Below are positions 1-5,483 of a stretch of 6,551 bases of DNA, in pieces. A program made the position numbers and the translations under genes. This DNA comes from Thermoplasmata archaeon (GTDB lineage: Archaea > Thermoplasmatota > Thermoplasmata > UBA184). Location of the stretch: positions 1 through 6,551 of the forward strand of contig JAKAVH010000210.1 of NCBI GenBank assembly GCA_021827545.1. Direction: 5' to 3'. The notes below the pieces were generated by a model. The model was given only the letters and a program-made list of their open reading frames with translations. It was not told the DNA's origin and searched no databases. How positions within the stretch are numbered: position 1 is the stretch's first letter; each line of letters opens with the position of its first letter.

Positions 1-351
1 AGCGAAGTGATGGTGGTCAACCTCGGGACGCGCGCGACGGAGCGCGCGGCCCGGTTCGCGGGCCGGGGGCTACGGGTCCGCTCCCTCGGGTGCGCCTCGC
101 TCGAGATGCTGATGATCGCCCAGGGGAGCGCCGACGCCTACCTGTTCGAGAACGTCGACGGACGCCGCAACCTCCGCTCGACCGACATCGCCGCCGCCCA
201 CCGGATCCTTCTCGAGGCCGGCGGGGGGGCCAGCGACGCGGACGGCCGGTCGCTCGCGAAGTTCCCCCTCGGCGTCACGCGCCGGACGAGCGTCTACGCC
301 TGGGGGGACCCGGCGCTCGAGCACGCGCTCCCCGAGCGGGGGGCACCGTGA
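1..351 (+). CDS. IMPase/FBPase/NADP-phosphatase family protein, C-terminal fragment
   Basis: The reading frame is open from the first base, so this is the last 116 residues of a protein whose start lies outside the window; the family is usually about 250-270 residues. Visible family features are the segment RSLGCASLEMLMIAQGSADAY (about residues 27-47), matching the 'G-S-A-A-L-x-x-x-x-V-A-x-G-x-x-D-A-Y' region, and TDIAAAHRILLEAGG (61-75), the equivalent of the 'W-D-x-A-A-G-x-x-I-x-x-E-A-G-G' motif whose Asp (here residue 62) binds catalytic metal. Enzymes of this family are Mg-dependent, Li-sensitive phosphatases acting on inositol phosphate, fructose-1,6-bisphosphate or NADP. The next gene, NAD kinase, overlaps it by 4 nt (GTGA), which favours a role in NADP turnover, but substrate cannot be read from this fragment. 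Family assignment is firm; substrate is inference. Confidence 0.85.
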   Translation, partial: SEVMVVNLGTRATERAARFAGRGLRVRSLGCASLEMLMIAQGSADAYLFENVDGRRNLRSTDIAAAHRILLEAGGGASDADGRSLAKFPLGVTRRTSVYAWGDPALEHALPERGAP

Positions 352-1226
352 AGGTCGGGCTGACCGCGAACCCGTCGAAGCCTCTCGCGGTCGAGCTGGC
401 GTCCCGGGTCGCGGAGCGGGTGGGGGACCGGGCGGAGCTCGTGCTGAGCGACGAGCTCGCGGCGGTCGCCCCGGATCGCCCCCACCTGCCGCTCGCCTCG
501 ATGCGGCCGGACGTCGTCGTCGCGATCGGTGGGGACGGAACGTTCCTCTACGCGCTGCGCCGAGTGAACGCGCCGCTCCTCCCGGTGAACGCGGGGACCG
601 TCGGCGTGCTCGCCGAGGTCGACGCGAGCCACGTCGACGCGTTCGACGCCGCGATCGACCGCCTGCTCGACGGCCACTACTACCTCGAGGAGCGGATGAA
701 GCTCGCCGCCCAGGTCGACGGGCGTCCCGTGCCGGACGCGGTCAACGAGTTCGTCCTGCACAGCGCCCGCGTCGGCAAGATGGGCCGGTTCGACATCGCG
801 TTCGACGGCCACTTGGTCGGGCGCGTCCAGGCGGACGGTGTCATCGTGGCGAGCCCGACCGGCTCCACCGGCTACTCCCTGAGCTCCCTCGGCCCGATCG
901 TCGATCCCGGCCTCGACGCGATCGTCGTCACGACGATCGCCCCGTTCCGGGTCGAGGCCCGCGCGGTCGTGGTCGATCCGTTGCGCACGGTCCGCCTGCG
1001 GCCCGCCGACTCGGGCCCGGCCGCGGTCGTCATCGCGGACGGGCAGGCAGAGCATCCGCTCGCGCCCCACGGGGCGGTCACGATCTACCGGTCGCCCCGT
1101 CGCGCGGTCCTCGTGCGGTTCGGTTCCCGTTTCTTCCAGCGCCTGCGGGGCAAGAGGATCCTGCCGTGGAGCGAGGAGTTCGCCGACGAGGAGCCGCATG
1201 GCGCCCATCTTCCGCCCGCACCGTAA
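348..1226 (+). CDS. nadK: NAD kinase (ATP/polyphosphate-dependent)
   Basis: This 292-residue cytosolic enzyme phosphorylates NAD to NADP. Diagnostic motifs are all present: the GGDGT nucleotide-binding loop at residues 61-65 after a hydrophobic strand (VVVAI), the conserved NE pair at 133-134, and the glycine-rich ASPTGSTGYSLSSLGPI block at 168-184, close to the canonical 'T-P-T-G-S-T-A-Y-S-L-S-x-G-G-P'. The length suits the archaeal/bacterial family. The GTG start at 348 sits in the GTGA overlap with the upstream phosphatase stop and gives a protein beginning MKVGLTANPSK, where the family starts; the frame is open further upstream but that part overlaps the phosphatase and has no family similarity. 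A purine-rich GGGGGG stretch lies just before the start, and translational coupling is likely. The C-terminal tail (about 270-292) is encoded over the JAMM gene start and looks unconserved. Confidence 0.95.
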   Translation: MKVGLTANPSKPLAVELASRVAERVGDRAELVLSDELAAVAPDRPHLPLASMRPDVVVAIGGDGTFLYALRRVNAPLLPVNAGTVGVLAEVDASHVDAFDAAIDRLLDGHYYLEERMKLAAQVDGRPVPDAVNEFVLHSARVGKMGRFDIAFDGHLVGRVQADGVIVASPTGSTGYSLSSLGPIVDPGLDAIVVTTIAPFRVEARAVVVDPLRTVRLRPADSGPAAVVIADGQAEHPLAPHGAVTIYRSPRRAVLVRFGSRFFQRLRGKRILPWSEEFADEEPHGAHLPPAP

Positions 1227-1734
1227 GCGCCTTCCCGGCTCGCCCCGGCTCGGGGCGACACCGACCGCGATCTCGCGGCGCGCTCTGTCGAGCGCCCTCG
1301 CGAGCGCCCGTTCGGCCTACCCGAACGAGTTCGGCGGGGTGCTGCGCTCCGACCCGCCCGGGGTGATCGGCGAACTCCTCCTCGTGCCCGGCACGACCGC
1401 CGGGCGCCGGCACGCGAACTTCCAGTTGTACATGCTGCACGCCGACCTTTCGGTCGTCGGCACGGTCCACTCCCACCCGTCCGGCGCCCTCCGCCCGTCG
1501 GACGCGGACCTGAGGCTGTTCCGCAACTGGGGCAGTCGCCACCTGATCCTCGGCGCGCCGTACGGCCCCGGGTCGTGGCGCGCGTACGACGGGAACGGAC
1601 GCGAGACGACCCTCGAGGTCATTGAAGGTCCCGGGCCGCTCGACCCGGACGAGGCCCTTCCCGAGTACCGCCCCCGGGCCGTCCACCGGCCGGGGCCGCC
1701 CCGGCCCGAGGAGTTCCCCGACACCGAAGCGTGA
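1198..1734 (+). CDS. JAMM/MPN+ metalloprotease (Rpn11/desampylase-like)
   Basis: This 178-residue protein carries a complete JAMM zinc signature: E44 in the strand PNEFGGVL, then H91 and H93 in HSHPSG, S101 and D104, giving the exact H-x-H-x7-S-x2-D spacing. The domain spans roughly residues 24-142, with VVGTVHSHPSG and HLILGAPYGPGSWRAYDG as recognisable core segments. In archaea such single-domain JAMM proteins cleave isopeptide bonds to ubiquitin-like SAMP proteins or free their C-termini; that role is inferred from family, and no ubiquitin-like gene is in view. The last 35 residues or so are rich in Pro, Glu and Arg and probably disordered. The ATG at 1198 follows GAGGAG with a 4-nt spacer and lies inside the NAD kinase gene (29-nt overlap, other frame), so the two are probably co-transcribed. 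A metabolic JAMM role, as in some bacterial sulfur-carrier systems, is the main alternative. Confidence 0.88.
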   Translation: MAPIFRPHRKRLPGSPRLGATPTAISRRALSSALASARSAYPNEFGGVLRSDPPGVIGELLLVPGTTAGRRHANFQLYMLHADLSVVGTVHSHPSGALRPSDADLRLFRNWGSRHLILGAPYGPGSWRAYDGNGRETTLEVIEGPGPLDPDEALPEYRPRAVHRPGPPRPEEFPDTEA

Positions 1735-1745
1735 GGGCGGACCGA

Positions 1746-3338
1746 CTACTCGCGCAGCGGGATCGTCGGTACCGGCAGGTGCTCGGGGGTCCGGTTCGGG
1801 TCCGCGATCGCGCGTCCCGGCCGCCCGGCGGGGCTCCAGAGCCCGTGCATCTTGGCGAGCAGCTCGAGGAAGGCGATGAACCCGCGGAACGAGCTTCTGT
1901 AGATCCCGGTGTGGCGACCCTCCCAGTCGAAGAAGTCGGCGAGCATTCGCTTCGATTGGCGGAGCCCGTGCGTGAGCGCCCGCTTGAGGAGTTCCTCCTG
2001 GAGGGGGCTCAGGCGGTCGCGGCTGAACCAGTCGCGCGACTTCAAGTGGCCGAGCGGGACGAAGAACATCGGCACGAGGAGGCCCTTGAAGTCCCACAGG
2101 TCGTCGATGAGGTCGATCGTGCGCGCGACGTCGTCCTCGGTCTCCTGGGGGAGGCCCACGATGAACGTGCACGCGGGATAGACGTGGTTATCGTTCATCA
2201 GACCCGCTGCCTGCACGACGAGCTCGGGCCACTGGGACGCTTTGAACGGGGCGACCTTCCCCGGCATCGCCGCCGTGATCATCCGTGGGGAGCCGGTCTC
2301 GACGCCGACCTCTACGCCCCACCACGCCTGCTTCTCGTCGATGAGGACCTCGGCGCACTTCGGAAGGAGCTTCGGCTTGGTCATCAGCGAGGCGATCGCG
2401 ACGTGGCTCCAGCCGACCTGCTCGTAGTGCCGCTTGGCGAGCCGGAGGAGGGGGAGAAGTTTCTCCTCGCGGGGCATCACGTTGGGGCTCCCGTAGAAGT
2501 AAACGTCGTCCGAGTGCAGGAGGCCCTTGCGGATTCCGATGCTCGCGTTGACCTTGAGCTCCTCCTCGATCTTCTCGAGGGGGTACCAACGCGTCGGGCG
2601 GGTCGTCACCGAACAGAACGAGCAGCCCCTGCAGCAGCCGCGGCCGATCTCGATGAGCCCGTTCACGCTCGGGTAGCGGATCGACGAGATCTGCTCGACC
2701 TTCGGCGCCTCCTTCGCGGCGAGCACGACGTGGGGAGGCAGGAACTCGTCCTTGAGCGCCTTCGCTACGATCTCGCGGACGAAAACGTCGCTCTCGCCCT
2801 CGACGACCGAGTCGATCCCTCCGAACGAGTCGAGGAACTCCTGGATCCACGGGAGCTTCGCCCGGGTCGCCGGGGAGAGCTGCCACGCGCAGGGTCCTCC
2901 GGCGATGATCTTGAGGCCGCGCTTGCGGGCTTCCACCACCGCGGGTTGGGTGAGCATCCGTTTGAAATTGACCGAGTTGAGCGGCTCGCGGTGCATGACG
3001 CCGCCGAACGTCGAGCTCGGAGGGTTCAGGCCGAAGTAGTCGTGGCCCGAGATCAGGAGCAGCTTAGCCTCGCCGGGCATGTAGCGGTCGAGGAAGCTCG
3101 GGTGGACGATCCGGGCGTCGAATCCCGCGTCCAGGAGGGAGGCTTCGATCTTGCGCATCCCGTACGGTGCCTGAAGCGGGAACCCGTTCTCGTCGGTCTT
3201 CATCGTGGGGAAGAAGAGCCGCTGGTAGACCGACTCCGGAAAGACGTAGGCCGGCGTGGTCGTGCCGAAGCCGAGGAACTCCTTCCCATTGTGATTGCTC
3301 ATCATCGTCCAGTCGCAGGTGATGACCACTTCCGGCAC
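1746..3338 (-). CDS. Radical SAM protein with N-terminal B12-binding-like domain, function unknown
   Basis: This 530-residue protein has the radical SAM 4Fe-4S cysteine motif C-x3-C-x2-C at C235, C239 and C242 (context GRGCCRGCSFC, with an extra adjacent C236). Further TIM-barrel landmarks are VEVGVETGSPRMI (342-354), resembling the conserved Gly-rich SAM-contacting strand, and CTFIVGLPQETEDDV (390-404). Residues 1-220 form a Rossmann-like N-terminal region (LLLISGHDYFG at 93-103; LKIIAGGPCAW at 142-152; VEGESD at 179-184), as in COG1032-type B12-binding radical SAM proteins, but I do not see a clean D-x-H-x-x-G cobalamin motif. The C-terminal 90 residues or so are a helical tail. The GTG start at 3338 is set by a near-perfect AAGGAGGT four nt upstream and by the conserved-looking beginning MPEVVITCDWTMMSNHNG. 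Substrate is unknown: a methylation, methylthiolation or cyclisation reaction are all possible. Confidence 0.88.
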   Translation of the reverse strand: MPEVVITCDWTMMSNHNGKEFLGFGTTTPAYVFPESVYQRLFFPTMKTDENGFPLQAPYGMRKIEASLLDAGFDARIVHPSFLDRYMPGEAKLLLISGHDYFGLNPPSSTFGGVMHREPLNSVNFKRMLTQPAVVEARKRGLKIIAGGPCAWQLSPATRAKLPWIQEFLDSFGGIDSVVEGESDVFVREIVAKALKDEFLPPHVVLAAKEAPKVEQISSIRYPSVNGLIEIGRGCCRGCSFCSVTTRPTRWYPLEKIEEELKVNASIGIRKGLLHSDDVYFYGSPNVMPREEKLLPLLRLAKRHYEQVGWSHVAIASLMTKPKLLPKCAEVLIDEKQAWWGVEVGVETGSPRMITAAMPGKVAPFKASQWPELVVQAAGLMNDNHVYPACTFIVGLPQETEDDVARTIDLIDDLWDFKGLLVPMFFVPLGHLKSRDWFSRDRLSPLQEELLKRALTHGLRQSKRMLADFFDWEGRHTGIYRSSFRGFIAFLELLAKMHGLWSPAGRPGRAIADPNRTPEHLPVPTIPLRE

Positions 3339-3342
3339 AGAG

Positions 3343-3350
3343 ACCTCCTT
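3343..3350 (-). promoter_or_regulatory. Strong Shine-Dalgarno for the radical SAM gene
   Basis: On the minus strand the sequence reads AAGGAGGT, then CTCT, then the GTG start. This is the best ribosome-binding site in the window and decides the radical SAM start codon. It contrasts with several neighbours whose starts have no such site. Confidence 0.85.
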
Positions 3351-3389
3351 GACTCGGGCGCGCGAGCCCGGGTCTCCACAGGGTGGGCC

Positions 3390-3400
3390 CTCTTATTGGT
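3390..3400 (-). promoter_or_regulatory. Possible TATA box for the radical SAM gene
   Basis: On the minus strand an AT-rich ACCAATAAGA stands out in GC-rich surroundings about 57 nt upstream of the GTG start. With usual archaeal spacing, transcription would begin near 3369 and give a leader of roughly 30 nt carrying the Shine-Dalgarno. It is the only AT-rich patch in the 124-bp gap (3339-3462) between the radical SAM gene and the upstream zinc-site gene, so the radical SAM gene may have its own promoter. No experimental support. Confidence 0.4.
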
Positions 3401-3462
3401 TGCGAAGCCGGCCTCGCGACGTCTTGCCGGGCGCGAAGACGTCCGGGCACCGCCCCGGGAGT

Positions 3463-3723
3463 TCAATCGAAGTCGGTCTCGTCGTCGTCGCGGGGGAGGA
3501 CGCCATCGAGGGCGTCCGCCGACTCCTCGGTCGGCTCCTCCGCATCCCCGCTCGCCCGGAACGCGGGGTCGCGCTGGAGGAGGTGGATCCGGACGCAATC
3601 GCGATGGGCGGGGTTGCCGTTCCACGAGCTCGTCTCGGCCGGGAGGCCGAGCGGCTCCTTGCACAACGTGCAGATCTCGGGGGGGGCACTGATCCAGGAT
3701 ATGCGTCGGGGAGGGGCGTCCAT
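3463..3723 (-). CDS. Small zinc-site protein (C-x2-C / H-x2-C), function unknown
   Basis: This 86-residue protein has C18 and C21 (ICTLCKEPLG), followed after 18 residues by H40 and C43 (NPAHRDCVRIHL). The C-x2-C-x18-H-x2-C spacing resembles one half of a LIM-type or treble-clef zinc site, including a Trp (W34) before the His. The second set of ligands of a true LIM domain is absent. The last 25 residues or so are strongly acidic (DAEEPTEES and a final DDDETDFD) and probably flexible. The ATG at 3723 has no Shine-Dalgarno. It lies 124 bp upstream of the radical SAM gene on the same strand, which allows but does not prove co-expression. A zinc-binding adaptor or nucleic-acid-binding role would fit; I do not recognise the family. 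The ligand pattern and the lack of a better overlapping gene support it as real. Confidence 0.68.
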   Translation of the reverse strand: MDAPPRRISWISAPPEICTLCKEPLGLPAETSSWNGNPAHRDCVRIHLLQRDPAFRASGDAEEPTEESADALDGVLPRDDDETDFD

Positions 3724-3751
3724 GACGAGCGCGACCCGGGAACGCCCCTCT

Positions 3752-3768
3752 AGTGCATTACCTTTCGG
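3752..3768 (-). promoter_or_regulatory. Possible BRE/TATA element for the zinc-site gene
   Basis: On the minus strand the sequence CGAAAGGTAATGCAC forms the only AT-rich patch in this gap, with a purine-rich BRE-like CGAAA before it. It is centred about 35 nt upstream of the ATG at 3723, so a nearly leaderless transcript is possible. The match to an archaeal TATA box is weak. Confidence 0.28.
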
Positions 3769-3836
3769 GGCGCGGGCGGACGCAACGGTCGTTCCGCGGG
3801 GCCGTCCGAGGGCCGACGGGCCGCCCCCCCAACGAC

Positions 3837-3845
3837 CTTATTCGA
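3837..3845 (+). promoter_or_regulatory. TATA-like box of the XRE-CBS gene (leaderless)
   Basis: CTTATTCGA is centred about 26 nt upstream of the ATG at 3866, the spacing expected between an archaeal TATA box and a transcript that starts at the first codon. There is no Shine-Dalgarno before that ATG, which fits leaderless expression. The 142-bp gap 3724-3865 holds this box, a promoter-like patch for the opposite gene and short inverted repeats, and nothing else I can identify. Confidence 0.45.
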
Positions 3846-3865
3846 AGCTCCCATGCGCCGGGTCG

Positions 3866-4444
3866 ATGGAGCCGCTCCCCGAGGTCCGTCGCCGGCGCAT
3901 CGCGCTCGGGATCTCGCTCGGCGAACTTGCTCGCGCGATCGGCCGGAGCGACGCGACGCTCTCGCGGATCGAGCGGGGGCAGATCCGACCATCGTACGAC
4001 CTCGTCCAGCGAATCTTCTCCTACCTTGAGGCGCAGGAAGGGCTCGCGACCCCCAAGCTGACCGTCGCCGACCTGATGAGTCGGTCGCTGACGACGGTCG
4101 AATCGTCGGCCAGCCTCGCGACCGCCGCTCAGCGGATGGAGGCGGGCGGGTTCTCCCAACTGCCGGTCGTCGACGACGGCCGGGTCGTTGGGTCACTGTC
4201 GGAGGGAGCGCTCCTCCGCGCGCTCGCTCAGCCCGACGCACGACGCCTCAGGGTGCGCGACGTGCTCGAGACCGCGTACCCTGTGGTCGACGAGGGGTTC
4301 CGAGCCGACCTCCTTCCCCCGCTTCTGGGCCGCTACCCCGCGGTGCTCGTGGCGCACCGGGGCGAGCTGCGCGGTATCGTGACCAAATCCGATCTGATCC
4401 GCGGCCTGCGCGGCACCTCGCTGCGCCGGCCGAGCGCGTCCTAG
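3866..4444 (+). CDS. XRE-family HTH regulator with C-terminal CBS pair
   Basis: This 192-residue protein has an XRE/Cro-type helix-turn-helix at about residues 5-57 (ISLGELARAIGRSDATLSRI, the typical scaffold and recognition helices, then ERGQIRPSYDLVQRI). Two CBS motifs follow: 66-122 (TVADLMSRSLTTVESSASL, then GFSQLPVVDDGRVVGSLSEG) and 129-180 (RVRDVLETAYPVVDEG, then GELRGIVTKSDLIRGL). This architecture is the known archaeal group of predicted regulators with C-terminal CBS domains (COG3620-like). CBS pairs generally bind adenine nucleotides or SAM, so DNA binding may respond to energy or methyl-donor state; that is inference. The ATG at 3866 is chosen because the HTH begins right after it and a TATA-like box is correctly placed. 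The frame is open upstream, but that part covers the zinc-site gene and shows no domain. Its stop overlaps the stop of the opposite-strand P1 peptidase gene. Confidence 0.9.
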   Translation: MEPLPEVRRRRIALGISLGELARAIGRSDATLSRIERGQIRPSYDLVQRIFSYLEAQEGLATPKLTVADLMSRSLTTVESSASLATAAQRMEAGGFSQLPVVDDGRVVGSLSEGALLRALAQPDARRLRVRDVLETAYPVVDEGFRADLLPPLLGRYPAVLVAHRGELRGIVTKSDLIRGLRGTSLRRPSAS

Positions 4445-5394
4445 GGCCCGTCGGGCGCAGCGGCCACGGCGACGAGCACCGCGTCGACCGCGAGCTCGGC
4501 GGCGCGCGCTCCGAGCCGGTCGGCCGTTTCCCCCGGGCGCAAACCGGGCGGGGGGTCGCTCGCGGCACCGGTCGAGACTGCGAACAGGACATCCCCGTCC
4601 ACCGAGCTGTGGAAGGGGGCGATCGCCGCGGCGAGCCCGGTCTGGACCATGGCGGCGACCCGGGCAAGATTGGGCCGGTCGACGGCGAGGTCGGTCGCGA
4701 CGAGCGAGAGCGTCGTGCCGGCCGTGCGGTCGACCCCCAAGGCCCGCGCGTGCGGCGGAACGACCGTCCCTTTCGGTCCCCGGGCCCCCGCCACCCATGT
4801 GCCCGTCGCCGGGTCGCGGACCGCCCCGACCGAGTTGACCGCGACGAGGACGCCGACCCGCCCTCGGCCGAAGCGGCTCGCGGCGGCCCCCAGGCCCCCG
4901 CGCATCGCACGGTGCCGTCCCAGGTACTTCCCAACCGTGGCCCCGGCACCCGCGCCGACCCGGCCGATCGTCACCGGCCCCCGGCGCGCCCGACGGGCCG
5001 CCTCGTAGCCGAGGGAAAGGTAGTCGGGGATCGGACCGAGGACCGTCGGGAGATCGAAGAGCGCCGCGCCGGATATCGGAACCACCATGTTCGGGTTGCG
5101 GAACGCCCGGTGGCCTCCGCCGGTCTCAAGAATGCGGGTCCGGACGCCGCGCGCGGCGTCGAGGCCGTAGAGGCTCCCGCCGGCAAAGAAGACCGCCCAC
5201 CGACGACCGAACGTCGCATCGAGCGCGAGCGAGGCCGTGTCGTAGGTAGCGCTCGCGCCGCCGCGCACGTCCACGACCGTTGGGGCCGGCGCGTCAAACA
5301 GGACGACCGTGACCCCGCTCGTCCGCGTGGGGGTCTCGGCCTGCCCGACGCGCAGACCGCGGATCGAACCGAAGTCGAGGGAACCGCGCGGCAC
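4441..5394 (-). CDS. P1 family peptidase (S58, DmpA/L-aminopeptidase D-esterase-like)
   Basis: This 317-residue protein matches the DmpA-type DOM-fold family, Ntn-like enzymes that self-cleave into alpha and beta chains. In order: IRGLRVGQAETP (11-22), the gene-family start; VRGGASATYDT (43-53); PISGAALFDLP (106-116); VGAGAGATVGKYLG (146-159); GVLVAVNSVGAVRDPATG (181-198); then the chain junction and nucleophile region AGTTLSLVATD (225-235), with T227 the probable N-terminal nucleophile of the beta chain after cleavage at G226-T227; and PFHSSVDGDVLFAVSTG (260-276). The family includes aminopeptidases, amidases and esterases; the substrate here is unknown, and location is probably cytosolic since no signal peptide is seen. 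The GTG at 5394 is preferred because conserved sequence starts there and a TATA-like patch lies 27 nt upstream; the frame is open further upstream but runs into the opposite-strand gene. Confidence 0.88.
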   Translation of the reverse strand: MPRGSLDFGSIRGLRVGQAETPTRTSGVTVVLFDAPAPTVVDVRGGASATYDTASLALDATFGRRWAVFFAGGSLYGLDAARGVRTRILETGGGHRAFRNPNMVVPISGAALFDLPTVLGPIPDYLSLGYEAARRARRGPVTIGRVGAGAGATVGKYLGRHRAMRGGLGAAASRFGRGRVGVLVAVNSVGAVRDPATGTWVAGARGPKGTVVPPHARALGVDRTAGTTLSLVATDLAVDRPNLARVAAMVQTGLAAAIAPFHSSVDGDVLFAVSTGAASDPPPGLRPGETADRLGARAAELAVDAVLVAVAAAPDGP

Positions 5395-5415
5395 GTCCGG
5401 GGGAGCCACCCTCCG

Positions 5416-5426
5416 CAGAAAATGCT
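5416..5426 (-). promoter_or_regulatory. TATA-like patch of the P1 peptidase gene
   Basis: On the minus strand, AGCATTTTCTG is centred about 27 nt upstream of the GTG at 5394, the spacing of a leaderless archaeal promoter. A GGAGG lies between, about 14 nt from that GTG, too far to be a good ribosome-binding site. It could instead serve an alternative GTG at 5409, only 1 nt away. Confidence 0.33.
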
Positions 5427-5449
5427 GACGAGGCGCCCCCAGGACCTGG

Positions 5450-5458
5450 GCTTTTATG
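5450..5458 (+). promoter_or_regulatory. TATA-like box of the HExxH gene (leaderless or nearly so)
   Basis: GCTTTTATG is centred about 29 nt upstream of the ATG at 5484, with no Shine-Dalgarno before that ATG. The 89-bp divergent gap 5395-5483 therefore holds two back-to-back promoter-like boxes, one for each flanking gene. Confidence 0.5.
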
Positions 5459-5483
5459 CGGCCCTCAGTTATCGGTTCCGCCA

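Noticed and set aside
294..1208. A 304-codon open frame on the minus strand
   Set aside because: It is antisense to NAD kinase, whose motifs are all in place; the product is Arg/Asp/Val-rich repeats without recognisable features.
1078..2172. A 364-codon open frame on the minus strand
   Set aside because: It spans the JAMM gene in antisense and runs into the radical SAM gene in another frame; the product is Pro/Arg/Gly low-complexity sequence.
1731..3692. A 653-codon open frame on the plus strand
   Set aside because: It lies opposite the radical SAM gene, which has the Fe-S cysteine motif, barrel landmarks and a strong ribosome-binding site. The frame gives low-complexity Arg/Glu/Leu-rich sequence with no domain, as expected of an antisense frame in GC-rich DNA.
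3383..3865. N-terminal extension of the XRE-CBS frame
   Set aside because: The extension is low-complexity, lies antisense to the zinc-site gene and would place the TATA-like box inside the coding region; the HTH begins normally after ATG 3866.
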